From positions 402,501-466,500 of the forward strand of contig JAJOZX010000997.1 of NCBI GenBank assembly GCA_023014485.1: DNA of 64,000 bases. The letters run 5' to 3'. The notes beneath the pieces are model-generated. The model ran no database searches and had not been told where the DNA came from. It worked only from the letters and a program-made list of their open reading frames with translations. Shown here piece after piece: positions 9,936-21,209 of this stretch (its first letter is position 1; the number at the start of each line of letters is the position of its first letter). This stretch comes from Bathynomus jamesi (taxonomy: Eukaryota; Arthropoda; Malacostraca; Isopoda; Cirolanidae). Both the position numbers and the translations under genes were made by a program.

Positions 9936-10641
9936 TACAGGGTGTTTATACAGTCCCTATTTATTTCGGTGAAAATGTAGCAAAAAAGGGTAAAATTCAG
10001 TAACTATAATAGAAGGCATACATTTAATGAATACTTAAGCATATGATCCTACATGAGCACCATCAGTATCTCTACAGAGTTCAAATCTGTCAGCAGCATT
10101 GCAGAACACATTTTGGAGCATGACAGGGGTTATTTTTGTAACTGCTGTTACGATATGAGCACATAAATCTTGCAGATCTGTAACTCTCGTTTGATAGACG
10201 TTTGATTTGATAAAGCCCCATGCAAAGAAATCCAAGGGCATTAGGTCAAGAGATCGAGCCACCCAGGGCCTGTTGCCTCCATGTCCAATCCACCAATTTG
10301 GAAATCATTCATTTAGGTACTCCCGAACAATGTTTGCGTAATGACAAGGTGCCCCATCTTGTTGAAAGACAATGGTGTTTAAAATGCCATCTGAATGAAG
10401 CTGGGACATTTACGTGCTCATATCGTAACAGTAGTTACATAAATAACCCCTGTCATGCTCCAAAATGTGTTCCACAATGCTGCTGACAGATTCAAACTCT
10501 GTAAAGATACTGATGGTGCTCATGTAGAATCATATGCTTAAGTATTCATTAAATATATGCCTTCTATTATATTGTTATTGAATTTTACCCTTTTTGCTAT
10601 GTTTTCACCAAAATAGATAAGGACTTTATGAATACCCTGTA
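9936..10641 (-). mobile_element. Palindromic DD41D transposon derivative
   Basis: The element starts TACAGGGTGTTTATACAG and ends ACTTTATGAATACCCTGTA. The outer 230 bp on each side (9936-10165 and 10411-10641) are near-identical inverted copies, far longer than a normal TIR. Both arms carry the same transposase C-terminal coding sequence. The central 245 bp contain, on the minus strand, the segment from the second catalytic aspartate onward. The structure is a fold-back made from two head-to-head copies of one transposon end. Confidence 0.85.
10035..10365 (-). pseudogene. DD41D transposase C-terminal fragment
   Basis: The minus strand reads QDGAPCHYAN near 10365 and, after one in-frame stop, WWIGHGGNRPW and then ARSLDLMPLDFFAWG. 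The spacing between the two aspartates fits 41 intervening residues, as in the other elements here. The N-terminal DNA-binding domain and first catalytic aspartate are absent. Confidence 0.75.
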
Positions 10642-11536
10642 TTTATCACAGATGAGCCAGTGCCAAAAAATTGGGTTTCCTTTTTGTTTCACACATTTCT
10701 GGCATTTTACTTTTAAATATTGAGTTACAACTTACATCAGTTACTTAATCTTCTGAACTTTGAAAAACCATATCACCATGCATTCAAGAAGGGAGAAAGT
10801 TGCATATAAAAAGTACATGAAACATTTGCACAAGCACAATGCTACAGCAGTTGAAAGGCAAAATACACAAAATTAAATATCCATTAAGCAATTCATAGCC
10901 AACAAAAAACCAAAATGCATGAGACAGTGATGGCCAGAGTGTCTGCCAAAATTACAGGAAGGAGGGATCAGGGTTAGGGAGACTGAAATAATGACAATAT
11001 TCTTGGAAAATTTGAAGTATTTCTTGAGGAAATAGAGAACAGTTAATGGCACAAAGCACTCATCAGAAACTGGAGGGAGGTCACCACAAAGGAGGTGGGA
11101 GCACACAAGTCAGTGTGTCCAATATGGAAATGGGACACCACCACTTCCCAATGCCTACAAGAGTGACAAGAAGTAGGCCACAGTGTGGTAGTAAATTTGA
11201 TGTGAAGCAGCTCATTATTTCATTACTTGCGAGTGTTGGCCATGATATCAACCAGGAGCTAAATAGTTTAGAAGAAACCACTGAGTATGTATTTATCATA
11301 GGGGTAGGATGGGGTCTTTTGGAACTCCAATGGCAGCACATTTAATCGCAAAATCTGCATTTTCATTCCCTGGAATACCAATACATGCCAAAGTTGAGTA
11401 AGTGGTTACCAGTTTCTGCCTGGCAGAGAGAAGTCACTGAATCTGAAGGGCAATTGGATGTTTAAGTAACATGAACAGAAGGGAGGAAACAGATTTTCTG
11501 GAATCAGTGAAGATAAAATGACAATGAGGATGGCAA

Positions 11537-11760
11537 TCATCTGAAGGGCACACAAAATGGCTGACAATTCTGTGTAAATAAAGGCACATGATAAGGTAAT
11601 TTCAATGACATCCAAGGGAGTAAACCCCACAACTTGTACCAGAAGGAGTCTTGGAACCATTCATGTAAACAGTAGTAACAGTGCCATAGTACAATGGGTA
11701 TGATTCTGAAACAGTTGCAACAAGACAGAATGACATCTCCAGTTTTATTGAGCAAAAATA
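11537..11760 (-). pseudogene. Decayed RNase H fragment of the old non-LTR element
   Basis: The segment GSKTPSGTSCGVYSLGC followed by YTELSAILCALQMIA resembles the first two strands and the catalytic-glutamate helix of retroelement RNase H. In the RNase H at 3467-2523 the equivalent is TDGSRSPAGVAAAVF and FSAELFALLEAL. The first aspartate appears replaced by asparagine, and frames are broken on both sides. Confidence 0.5.
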
Positions 11761-12013
11761 AGGAGCTGCCCATGCCCAGGGTGGTGTAGTATCGCGATAC
11801 ATTTTCTGTATCTTGTATCATATCACAATACATTTTTTACTATTTTGTATCATATCGAAAGATATGATACAAATAAGTGTCAGTAACCCAATACTTTATC
11901 GTAGACTCAGTCAGTGATCTTTCCCAGAATGTCTGATGAATTGTTTGAGAAGTCAATGTTTGTAAAATTCAATAAAAATAGAAAGTAATTCAGTTGTTTC
12001 ATAATGTCATATA

Positions 12014-12014
<1 letters not shown>

Positions 12015-12096
<82 letters not shown>
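12015..12096. repeat. (TA)n microsatellite
   Basis: A TA tract inside the hAT-type element, abutting the left end of the Tc1 copy. Confidence 0.95.
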
Positions 12097-12099
<3 letters not shown>

Positions 12100-13327
12100 C
12101 AAAAGTATTCGGACACCGCATGGTTTTGGGAAAAATGGTTTTATTATGGCATTTAGTAACCAGTAGGTCCACCCTTTGCTTTTATTACAGCGTCAACACG
12201 TCGAGGCATACTTTCCACCAGTTTTCGGTAAGTCTGTCCAGGAATGGCTCACATTCCTCTTGCAGAGCTGATGCAAGAGATGCAAGTGAAGCCGGGCGTG
12301 GTGTGCAGTTTCGTATCCGTCGCTCCAGTTTGTCCCACATGTGCTCGATTGGGTTGAGATCGGGGCTCTGAGCAGGCCAGTCTAACAAATCCACCTTATT
12401 TTCACGAAACCAGTCCTGCACACGCCTTGCAGTATGGCAGGGAGCTCGATCCTATTGAAACAAACAATGGCCATCTCCGTAGTATTGCCACAGTGTAGGG
12501 AGGGCCGAATTGTCCAGAACGTCGAGATAAACGTCAGCGTTCATGGTAGTGGGTATAACAACCAACGGGCCGAGCCCTAGCCAGGAAAAACAACCCCATA
12601 CCATGATGGACCCTCCACGAACTTCACCGTTGGACGTACACAGTCAGGAAGAAGCCGTTCTCCGGGCTGTCGCCACAACCAAACACGCCCATCAGACTGG
12701 AAGAGTGAATACCGCGACTCGTCGCTCCAAAGAACAGTTTTCCAGTCCTCCACAGTCCAGGAACGACGGGAGACACACCAGGCCAAACGATGCGTGGCAT
12801 TAACTTTTGTAATCAGTGGCTTGTGTACAGCTGCTCTACCATAATAACTGAGTCTGTGCATCTCTCTGCGGATAGTTACAGTACTAACGGAGGTACCGGA
12901 TGCTCTTCCTACCTCCTCAGCGATGGAGCGGCAGAGGACGTGCGGGACTTCTTGACATGTCGTACCAGACTTCTTCTATCATGTTCCGTCAGTTTGCGTG
13001 GTTGTCCGGAACGTTTTTTCGCGTTAGTTGCACCGTCGTGCTTCCATCTCATGATAACATCCGCTACAGTCGACTTTGGTATATCCTGTTTGGCTGCAAT
13101 GTTTCGTATAGAAACGTTACTTAAATAACATCCGATGACGAGTCCACGTTGGAACTCAGAGAGTTCACGTCCGCGCGGCATGGCTTCACAACAGTTACTG
13201 ATAACTTAACAGAACACCTCAGCATTATAGTTTTGCCGTGCTTTTTCCCAGCATACCTTTTGGCGAAGGTGATATTTGCAGAAATGTGGATTTTCCAGGG
13301 TGTCCGAATACTTTTGATCATATAGTG
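12092..13327 (-). mobile_element. Tc1-like (DD34E) transposon, copy 1, decayed
   Basis: Terminal inverted repeats contain TATGATCAAAAGTATTCGGA at the left and the reverse complement ending ATCATATAGTG at the right. The left tip is shortened relative to the second copy at 58293-59503. The minus-strand transposase is broken by small indels. The insertion sits in a (TA)n tract, as expected for a family that targets TA. Confidence 0.9.
12185..13181 (-). pseudogene. Tc1-like transposase, frameshifted copy
   Basis: The minus-strand product starts MPRGRELSEFQRGLV at 13181 with a Tc1 N-terminal helix-turn-helix (NIAAKQDIPKSTVADVI). The WSDESRYSLF segment holds the first catalytic aspartate, and the C-terminal SPDLNPIEHMW holds the glutamate. 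Single-base indels near 12920 and 12615 and the loss of the segment around the second catalytic aspartate from a common frame split it into at least three frames. Compared with the second copy it retains more of the N-terminus. Confidence 0.85.
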
Positions 13328-13346
13328 TATATATATATATATATAT

Positions 13347-13736
13347 AGTAAGTCCCCAACTTACGAACTTAATGTGTTCCAGAGGTCTGTTCATAAGTAA
13401 AAAAATGTTCGCAAGTTGGAAATAACTTATATCAGCAAAAAATGCATAAAAATATGTAATGTATGTAAAAAAAGGGCATAAAAAACTGCACAATGTATGA
13501 CACTAATGTATGTATTTTATTCATTAAAAAACAAACCTCCACCCCCACCCTCTGTGCATCAAGTTCCATCAAGTCTTTGTTTGTTAGCTCTTGCGAGTGG
13601 CTTTTTAGTAACTGATGGAAGTCTTCCTCCAGTTCCATCTGCAGTTCAGTGTAACTACATACTGCTAGCACACACTTTGTGCATGCTAGCAGTATGTAGG
13701 TTGGGGACAGTAGCAGTATGTAGGTTGGGGACCTAC
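13347..13736. mobile_element. Inverted-repeat element nested in the hAT-type element
   Basis: The left end AGTAAGTCCCCAACTTACGA and the right end, whose reverse complement starts AGTAGGTCCCCAACCTACAT, form imperfect terminal repeats about 24 bp long. It lies between short TA tracts. Near the right end the unit GCAGTATGTAGGTTGGGGAC is repeated twice. No coding capacity was seen. Confidence 0.6.
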
Positions 13737-14770
13737 TGTGTATATATATATATATCATATAGTATTGCGATACATATATTATTCATATATCTAGTATCGT
13801 AATGAGATACATTTTTGCCAATGTATCGAGTATTGTATCACATTACTTTTTTTTGGCCCCAATACACCACCCTGCCCATGCCCATGGTAAATACCAAGTG
13901 AGTTTCTAAGGGATTTCAAGAGGAATTACATTGAGTGAGAGATTGAGCTCCATGGGTATTAAAGTGCATCACTGGTTAAATGGAAAGTACTATAGGAAAG
14001 TCTGTTGAAGAGAGGAGTAGGCAGACACATGGAAAACGCTTTGCATAGCAGTTAAATGAGGAATAGTATTCTGTCACTCGTAGGGAGGGAGGAGGAAGAC
14101 CATTATCCAAGTACTCTCAATGGGAGAGGTACAAAATGCACCTATACACAATTGCAGGATAGTATGATGAATTGCATCCAGCATCCAAATGGAAGTATAG
14201 GAAGCAGAAAAGTCAATACAAGAAAAGATGCAAAAAAGGTCAAGCCAGTGATGGCACTTATTTCTAAAATATTTAGCAGAAATATTCAGAACTTATCAAA
14301 TATAATCCCGAACTACCAAAACTCCATAACAAAATGAAGGAGAACCACCCAAATGAAGGGAAATGAGAGGGAGAACACCATGTTGTTGTGTCAGCTAGTA
14401 GAAGATGAAGCATCTACCAGTTAAGGAAGATACCTTGGCAGTTCCACTGGAGGTTATATGGGGCCCCATGATGAGGTGTAGTAGTGTTTACAACATAGGA
14501 AGCATTCCTCTTACTCGAAGGAATAGTCTCGGAAGGAACTGAAGACTTCAGTGGTGGATCTTTGCTGGATAAAGGTACTTTGGAGGAAACCTGATTACAG
14601 GAGGAAACAGGTTTACAACCATTAGGGACCATACATCGATCTAAACAATGAAGAAAGTGCAACGAAGATGATTTCTTGACATTCCCCCAGTGTAGAAGGG
14701 AAACCCCTGGAGGAGGCTGAGACAAAGAGGTACTCAGCACCCACAGGTGGATCTAACAATTGGTGCATAG

Positions 14771-16304
14771 TGGGGTTGGATCAGTTAAGTTAATTAACTT
14801 AATGTTTTGCCAATTAATTAATTAAGTTAATTACCTTAACTAGTTAAATTTTAAAATACATGTTGACTTGACTTAAATGAAATTTCTCCAAATTAATTGA
14901 TTAAATTAAATTAATTTTCAATTAACTTTCCTTTTTAAAAAAAATGCAATTTCATTTATTCAGTCACGATTTTATTTGTACTCCTACTTACCACCCGAGA
15001 CCTTGAGACTAGTGGTAAGGTGTCTGTATGCATGAGCAAGTATTCCATTACTATTTTTTGTTGTTTTAATTACCTTCCATAAGTGTGTGTCTTTGAGTAC
15101 AAAGTACATAAATCAATATTTATATTTTATAACACAAATAAAAATCACTACTAAAAAGGATTAAAAAGGAAACTGACTGAAATTCAGTGTGTTTGGTAAG
15201 AATTACAACAACCTCATCACCGTGTTTGTGAGTTAGTGCATCATCTGATCAGCGATGTAGAACTCAAGACCTGTCTTGAGACCTTTTTTTTCTGGTCTCA
15301 GTCATTGTGGTCTTGACTACATCACTGCATCTGATACACTTCCAGTGACAGTGGTTAGCAGCTGAAGAGGAAACCTATCCTACCCATTTATTTTTACTGA
15401 TTATTTCTTTCAGTTTTGACTATTTCATTTGAAAGAGAAAATCATTGTGGTTTTGATTAAGTTAATTGCTGTTGCATTGAATATCAATAAGAGAATATTT
15501 GAGTGAAAAATCCTGTGCTTATTGCTGAAATGGTTTATGAAATGTAATGAAAATGTTTTGGATGTCAATAATGCAAAAATAGTATCATAGTAGCTCATAG
15601 AATAAGATAATCCCTATGCAAAAGAATTACATAATTTTTATCAGACACAGACACACACACATACAGCAATTAAATTTATACAAGTACAGGTATATCAGTA
15701 CCACAATTAATTAGGTATGATGGTGGTTCTACAGACTACTTCTAAGAAAGCTAAAGTTAATTAACTTAACTAGTTAACTTTTCAAATTAACTTAATTAGT
15801 TAATTTTAAAAAATGGGTTAACTTATTTGGCAAGATTACAAATTAACTTAATTTAACTACAGTTGACTCCCAACTATCTGCATGTTGACTATCCACACAA
15901 AATTGGTTGTATGACATCTGTCATGTACTGGTAATTTTTCTATAATTGTATAATTGTTTTCTATTTTCTACAATTATTTTGCTGTTTTTAGTTATGTACT
16001 ACTGTATATTGTACTTTATACTGTATATTTTTTATATTCAAACTTTTATTTCTCCTTATTCCACAATACAATACTGAACTTTTATTTATCCTTATTCTAT
16101 AACCTACTACAATAAAATGAAATAAAATACATTATTAGAGTATAACTCTATAAAAATACTATGAAATATGACCAGAAAATGGCCATTCTCTAAGTGAACA
16201 TCAAGTATCCACATTTTTCAACATTCCACACACCTCTGGGAATGGACGTGTGTAGATAGTAGAGAGAATACTGTAGTTAATTTTGAGTTATTGGCCCAAC
16301 CCTG
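14771..16304. mobile_element. hAT-type element with 8-bp target duplication
   Basis: The 8-bp direct repeats GTGCATAG occur at 14763-14770 and 16305-16312. The left end is TGGGGTTGGATCAGTTAA and the right end is the reverse complement of CAGGGTTGGGCCAATAAC, so the tips match as inverted repeats with a few changes. The interior is AT-rich, with several palindromic runs of the TTAATTAACTTAA type near both ends. There is no transposase coding region. It interrupts the older non-LTR element. Confidence 0.8.
15242..15335. mobile_element. 78-bp hAT-type MITE nested in a hAT-type element
   Basis: The element occupies 15250-15327 and is flanked by the 8-bp direct repeat CATCTGAT (15242-15249, 15328-15335). 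The ends are CAGCGATGTAG and the reverse complement CAGTGATGTAG. The whole length is nearly palindromic, with AAGACCTGTCTTGAGACC on one side and GGTCTCAGTCATTGTGGTCT on the other. Confidence 0.85.
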
Positions 16305-17050
16305 GTGCATAGAGACTTGCAAAGATTGCTGAGCGGGTGATCACACGAGTATAAGGCTAAGAGGCATAGGCCTAACAGAGAATGGTAACAAAGTAGTTAG
16401 AAATAGTAATGAATTGGGGAGAAGGATCCAGCTTAGGCTTGTTTGAGATATGCTGAGAAGGAGAGGAGCCAGGGGTAGATACTAGATTTCCCCAACTTCC
16501 TGGAAGAAGGGTATTGAAGGGTAGTCTGTGGAGGTGTAGAGATAGGAGCATAATCAAAAGACAGAGAAATAATCCTGACTGAGAGGGCACACAGGACATA
16601 GTAAGTGGAGGAAGGAGCAAGCCCATTTGCTGAACAGTAGCAGAATAAAAAAATGAGCATAGGTGATCCCAGTGTGAGGGAACTTACATCACACCTGCAT
16701 GCATGCCTACTTAATCCACAGTTTATGTACCATACAGAGGGAGATGACCAGTTCATAAAGGTATGTTCAGTATTTCAGGTACGAGGCCTGAAAAACTGGG
16801 ACAGGAAGAAGGGAGAGTGAGTGTCCCCCTCTGATGATACATAAAATAGCAAGGGCAGATAGCAATCTGGCAATACCATCTTGCATGTACATGGTGAAAC
16901 CTCTGACATCAGAAACAATGCCTAGGGAGAACAACATGAACCTCTGCCAATTAAGCCTTAATATAGTAGATTCAAATACATGTATATGTATGTAATAATA
17001 TAATGCACATGTAACCAAAAAAAGCAGCATATGGGTATAAGTTTGTCCTT

Positions 17051-17146
17051 TTAACCTTTTAAGCCCTGAATATTTTGTAGGGTTAAGTTATGAATGTGTG
17101 TATTTGAAACGTTAGCAATTTGTACCATCAGTACTCAAAGGGTTAA
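17051..17146. mobile_element. piggyBac-type MITE, copy 2
   Basis: This 96-bp copy has TTAA at both ends and the same interior as the element at 104-199, including GTAGGGTTAAGTTATGAATG. Confidence 0.75.
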
Positions 17147-17734
17147 AGAAGAAAAATATATTTAATGGCCATTTATTTAACTTTCAATATTGCATACTTC
17201 AGCTTTTCTTTTAAGGGTAAGGAGAATACACCCTAGGCTAAGCTGAACATGTATTAGACTGTAGTTTCATGGTGTTACCCTTAAAAAAATAACATTTGGT
17301 GTTCAATCCCCATCAATGAAATTTATTTGTTAAAACTTCAACTGTGACTTTGTCAAGTTCCTCCATCTCTACATCCTACCCAATGTCCCAACCTATTTGA
17401 AAGCTATGCAATGATATTAACTGCTTAATTTACTGATTTTTTCTTTTTTTAAGCAAGTTATGTCCTTGATTCACTATAAAGACTATATCTAACCTTAGTT
17501 GGTCCTATATCTCATGCTAGACTGAATCATCATACATTTACATACAATACTGGATTTAAGATGTAAAAATACTTCCCTTCCTCTCATTGGTCACCCTTTG
17601 AAAGAAATGAAACATGGTCCCTAATTGGTCAATTCATAATCTGTAACTCAGTTTCTGATCCTTGATTGGACACCTCATAATGTGTAATCCACTTTTCAGT
17701 GAGTGACAAATATTTTCAGAAATGCTAAATGCTT

Positions 17735-17786
<52 letters not shown>

Positions 17787-17987
17787 TGTATTTTGAAGTT
17801 TTTTAGTAGCTACTTAAGATTTTTTTTTTAACTAAAGATTTTGGTTAAGTCCCCCCCACCTGACAGTTTGAAATAATTTTTTTTTTTTGGCAAAAAAAAA
17901 AAAATATATATATATATATTTATTTTTTTCCTACATGATATACTGAAGAAGTGATCCTTACAGTACTTTAATATTTTTATTCAATAG
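17147..17987. other. No gene recognised; AT-rich spacer with (AAT)n
   Basis: AT-rich DNA with an (ATA)n run near 17736-17785 and short homopolymer runs near 17820-17930. No feature can be supported. Confidence 0.5.
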
Positions 17988-18234
17988 TATGAATTTTATA
18001 CCAAATGCTAATTTCTCCTTTTTTACTGGAATTAATAAATTCAAAAACATTGAATTGAAGATCAAAAGCAATCACAAGGAAAATGCCTCTCATTCTCTCC
18101 CTCCTCCAGCCTTGGAGGAAAAAGCACAACTTAGAAAAGTTAATTTGACTCAAAGAAGTTCAACCCCTCTGGAAGAACTCTTGAGACAGTGGGTTCAACA
18201 CTGCACAAGGTCTAATACACCCCAAACTATCTAA
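17988..18234 (+). CDS. Possible terminal coding exon of an unidentified plus-strand gene
   Basis: A TTTTTATTCAATAG acceptor-like sequence ends just before 17988 and is followed by an open frame to a TAA stop at 18232-18234. The translation is charged and not low-complexity, including SNHKENASHSLPPPALEEKA and ending LLRQWVQHCTRSNTPQTI. No upstream exon was identified and I do not recognise the sequence. It may be a chance open frame of about 80 codons. Confidence 0.3.
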
Positions 18235-18568
18235 AATTGTAGACAGACAGACATTGGGCCATAACTTAAGTAGTCTGAGCTAGGACAATTTAATATAACT
18301 AGGTCTACTTCTAAGTGACATCATTCTGGATGATTCTGAATCCTTGATCCTTAATAAGTTTCTCTGAAGTTGCTTTTGACTGGCAATAGCCTGGCTCATT
18401 AGTCCTTCAGAGTCCTATCCAATTTAATTCATTGTAACCCTTATGTATATTTATTTTTCTTTTCAACTCCCTTTGTGTTTTTTAATTTCATTATTCATTT
18501 TGTTTTCTTGTAAATAGTTTGGTGTGTTAGAAATTTTTCCTTCATCTTCAAGGTCCTTGCTAGTCTTT

Positions 18569-19268
18569 GCCAGTTGCTTTGTAGTATCTTCTTATAGTTT
18601 AAGTAATAATAATAAAAAAACTCATTTGTACCTAAACAACCCATGGTTTGAATCAGCTTGTATTACCAGTTATTATGAGGTGGTTAATATCTCAGCTTAA
18701 CTCCAGTTATGGTCAAAGGAGTTGAAACACCTTATAATTTTTGGAATGAGAGAGGTATTAACAGAAATTACCTATAACATCACTTATGTATTTTGAGTAC
18801 TGATAATGACTTTACTAACACTTGTCAAGTTTGTGAACTTCCTCAGAAAGATGGTGTAATTATTATTTGCTAGATTAGTTTTAATGTCATCATCTTCAGT
18901 TTTGCAGTTTCATGGTAAGAATATTTAAATTACAAAGTGATATGAAATTCAGTACATCAATGGCACATCATTACTCAGAAGTACCATGCAGGTTTCATTT
19001 GACTGTATCAATCTATCACCCTAGAACTTTTTAAGTTTGACTGATAAAATCAAATGAAACCTGTATGCTATTTCTGAGTAATGATGTGCCATTGATGTAC
19101 TGAATTTCATACCACTGGTTACCCAGTTAGGCCTAGATATTAACAACCTCATAATAACTGGTAATACGTGTTGATTCCAACTATGGGTTGCTTAGGTACA
19201 AAATAAGTGCTTGTCTTATTATTATTATTACTACTTGAACTATAAGGGGATACTACAAGGCAACTGGC
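18569..19268. repeat. Long imperfect inverted repeat (fold-back)
   Basis: The left arm begins GCCAGTTGCTTTGTAGTATC at 18569 and the right arm ends with its inverted counterpart at 19268. Matching blocks include GTATTACCAGTTATTATGAG (left) and CTCATAATAACTGGTAATAC (right), and a near-perfect inner pair around 18946-18998 and 19057-19110. The centre is near 19030. The left arm holds about 200 bp of extra sequence. It is probably a decayed fold-back transposon. Confidence 0.75.
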
Positions 19269-19959
19269 ATGAAGTACAGCTATTCTGACGAAAATATTCC
19301 AATATTTAAATTAAGGATGGCTCACCTAGCTAGAACTAATAGTAATTTCTGTGTGTGTATTTAAGTTCTGAAATCAACTAATGTTTCAAATAAATAAATT
19401 TACCAATTTCTAGTTACTGGTAAAATTGAAGTAACATTACTTGGATAGCATTGATGCAGTTAAGACCTATCTACCAAATCTTACTAAACTCCAAAATAAT
19501 GACTCCAATAAGGATCAGGGATATTGCAAATATTCACCTCTGCATCTGTGGAACATCCACATACATAAAAGCTGAATATCCACAATCCATGGATATCAAT
19601 TTTTTTGCATCCACATCCACATCTATGAATAGCAATTTTTGTAAATCTATAGCATCCCTAATATGGATAGTAATTTTCTTTTCAATAAAACAAAAGGACA
19701 TCAATTATGGCAGACTATTATTCCTTCAATTACACAGAGGGCCAGGTATCAATCACTCCCAGTACCAAATAATGCCAGCTAGAATTTAGTAACAGCACTA
19801 AAGTCCTCTTAGAGATGGTATTAATTGGTTTTCTGATACATGGCAATACCAATGAAGTTGTATTTCAAAGAGGGAACTTAAAATTATTTGGATGTGTTTT
19901 ATTATTTAATGAAAATGTAATTTAAGAACTTTCCCTTTTCCACCAAATTTCAAAACTAT

Positions 19960-20054
19960 TTAACCCTTTAACGCCGAACATTTTTGTAGGGTTAAGTCTA
20001 AATGCGTGTATTTGAAACGGTACGTATTCGACCCAGTCGGCGTTAGAGGGTTAA
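19960..20054. mobile_element. piggyBac-type MITE, copy 3
   Basis: TTAA lies at both ends, with TTTTTGTAGGGTTAAGT and GTGTATTTGAAACG inside. This copy has GCCGAAC and GTCGGCGTTAG arms, so it is a subfamily variant of the other two. Confidence 0.75.
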
Positions 20055-20232
20055 TATCTTTGTTAATCAAAATTCCAATATCAATAACTGTTTGTCTTGT
20101 TTATCAATTCATTGAATGATTGACTTCTATTTCACCACAGCTTCAGCAATGCATATTGATGCAATAAAGACCTAGTACAGTATTCATTTAAAATTCTGAA
20201 AATAAGTAACATTGGACAGGGCTCTAACATAC

Positions 20233-20234
20233 GC

Positions 20235-20298
<64 letters not shown>
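20233..20298. repeat. (GT)n microsatellite
   Basis: About 32 GT units preceded by CGCGCG. Confidence 0.95.
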
Positions 20299-20300
<2 letters not shown>

Positions 20301-20970
20301 AGTTACTATATTGTATACAAACAGTATTACTACTGAATATACATGAATGGAATTATTTTCAATAAAGTTTCTTAATCCTATTAACTTATTTTCTCTATTT
20401 GTTTTACTCTGATCTGCTTTACAGATTAAGTATCAATATTGACAGACTGATTACTAAATTTAAATCTATTAACGTTTTAAATTGTCAGTGTAAATCATAA
20501 ACAGTAAATCCTTTAAAATGCATTAGAAAACTAGGAAAATTGCATAATGCATTTAAAGCAAATGAAGTACTATCATAATTGTTACCTGGTACTGTGAGCA
20601 TTAGATAGAAAGATATGAAGTAGAGAAATACCAGTGCATTTGCCTGTTTTCATACTAGAAGTATTATTGGTCCTGGTACTGTTATATCATTAAAGAAAGC
20701 TAGTAGTCAACCAAAGTCAATAAACAATAGATATACTGTACGTTATTTTAATAGCATTAAGCTTAAAAAAATTATACTTACCTTAATATTAATCTGCACA
20801 AAATTAAATAAATTTTTTAAATAATTTTTTTTAATTATCAAATACTTACTTTCAGTGGATAAGCATCAATTTTACTATAATTTATTATCAAATATGATGA
20901 GCACTTTTTTTATCACCACTTAAATTTAAGTAATAACGAACTATGATTTCTGCGTAAAAGTTATGTATTA
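20299..20970. other. No gene recognised
   Basis: AT-rich sequence with no coding region or repeat boundary that I can support. Confidence 0.5.
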
Positions 20971-21209
20971 TATGAGGCCCTCAGAGGAAGTAGTGGTTAA
21001 GAGACAAAAGTAAAAAATGCCAGAAAAACGCAATTAAAGTTGTATCAATTTGAAAATGTCCTAACTTTTGAACTTCTTAAGCTATTTCAGCAAATTATCT
21101 TCAAATGTGTAAAAGTTATGGCACTATCAAATTGGTATAACTTTAACTGCATTTTTCTGACATTTTGTACTTTTCTCGCTTAGCTACTTCTTCCTAGGAG
21201 GGCCTCATA
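20971..21209. mobile_element. MITE with about 80-bp terminal inverted repeats
   Basis: The left end TATGAGGCCCTCAGAGGAAG and the right end (reverse complement TATGAGGCCCTCCTAGGAAG) begin two imperfect inverted arms of about 80-100 bp that share AAAATGCCAGAAAAACGCA-like sequence. The element is 239 bp and non-coding. TA precedes the left arm, in keeping with a Tc1/mariner-type origin. Confidence 0.75.

Larger units (their letters stand above)
11769..13882. mobile_element. hAT-type non-autonomous element with 8-bp target duplication
   Basis: The element spans 11777-13874 and is flanked by the 8-bp direct repeat CCCATGCC at 11769-11776 and 13875-13882. Its ends are inverted: CAGGGTGGTGTAGT on the left and the reverse complement of CAGGGTGGTGTATT on the right. 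The 8-bp duplication and CAGGG start are hAT features. Only about 240 bp of the left side and 120 bp of the right side are its own. The interior is occupied by a Tc1 element, TA tracts and a further inverted-repeat element. Confidence 0.85.
10770..17030 (-). mobile_element. Strongly decayed non-LTR retrotransposon hosting nested insertions
   Basis: Minus-strand fragments in the correct order point to an old non-LTR element. A gag-like Cys-His region lies near 16756-16433. The endonuclease start YNLQWNCQGIFLNW lies near 14455-14414. RNase H-like sequence (YMNGSKTPSGTSCGVYSLGC, then YTELSAILCALQMIA) is at about 11690-11530, and a C-terminal region LPPVSDECFVPL is near 11095-11030. Most of the reverse transcriptase is missing or unrecognisable. 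Two hAT-type elements (11777-13874 and 14771-16304) interrupt it. The boundaries are approximate. Confidence 0.55.

Noticed and set aside
11046..11345. Plus-strand open frame of about 99 codons starting MAQSTHQKLEGGHH
   Set aside because: It is antisense to the decayed non-LTR RNase H and C-terminal region and shows no independent evidence.
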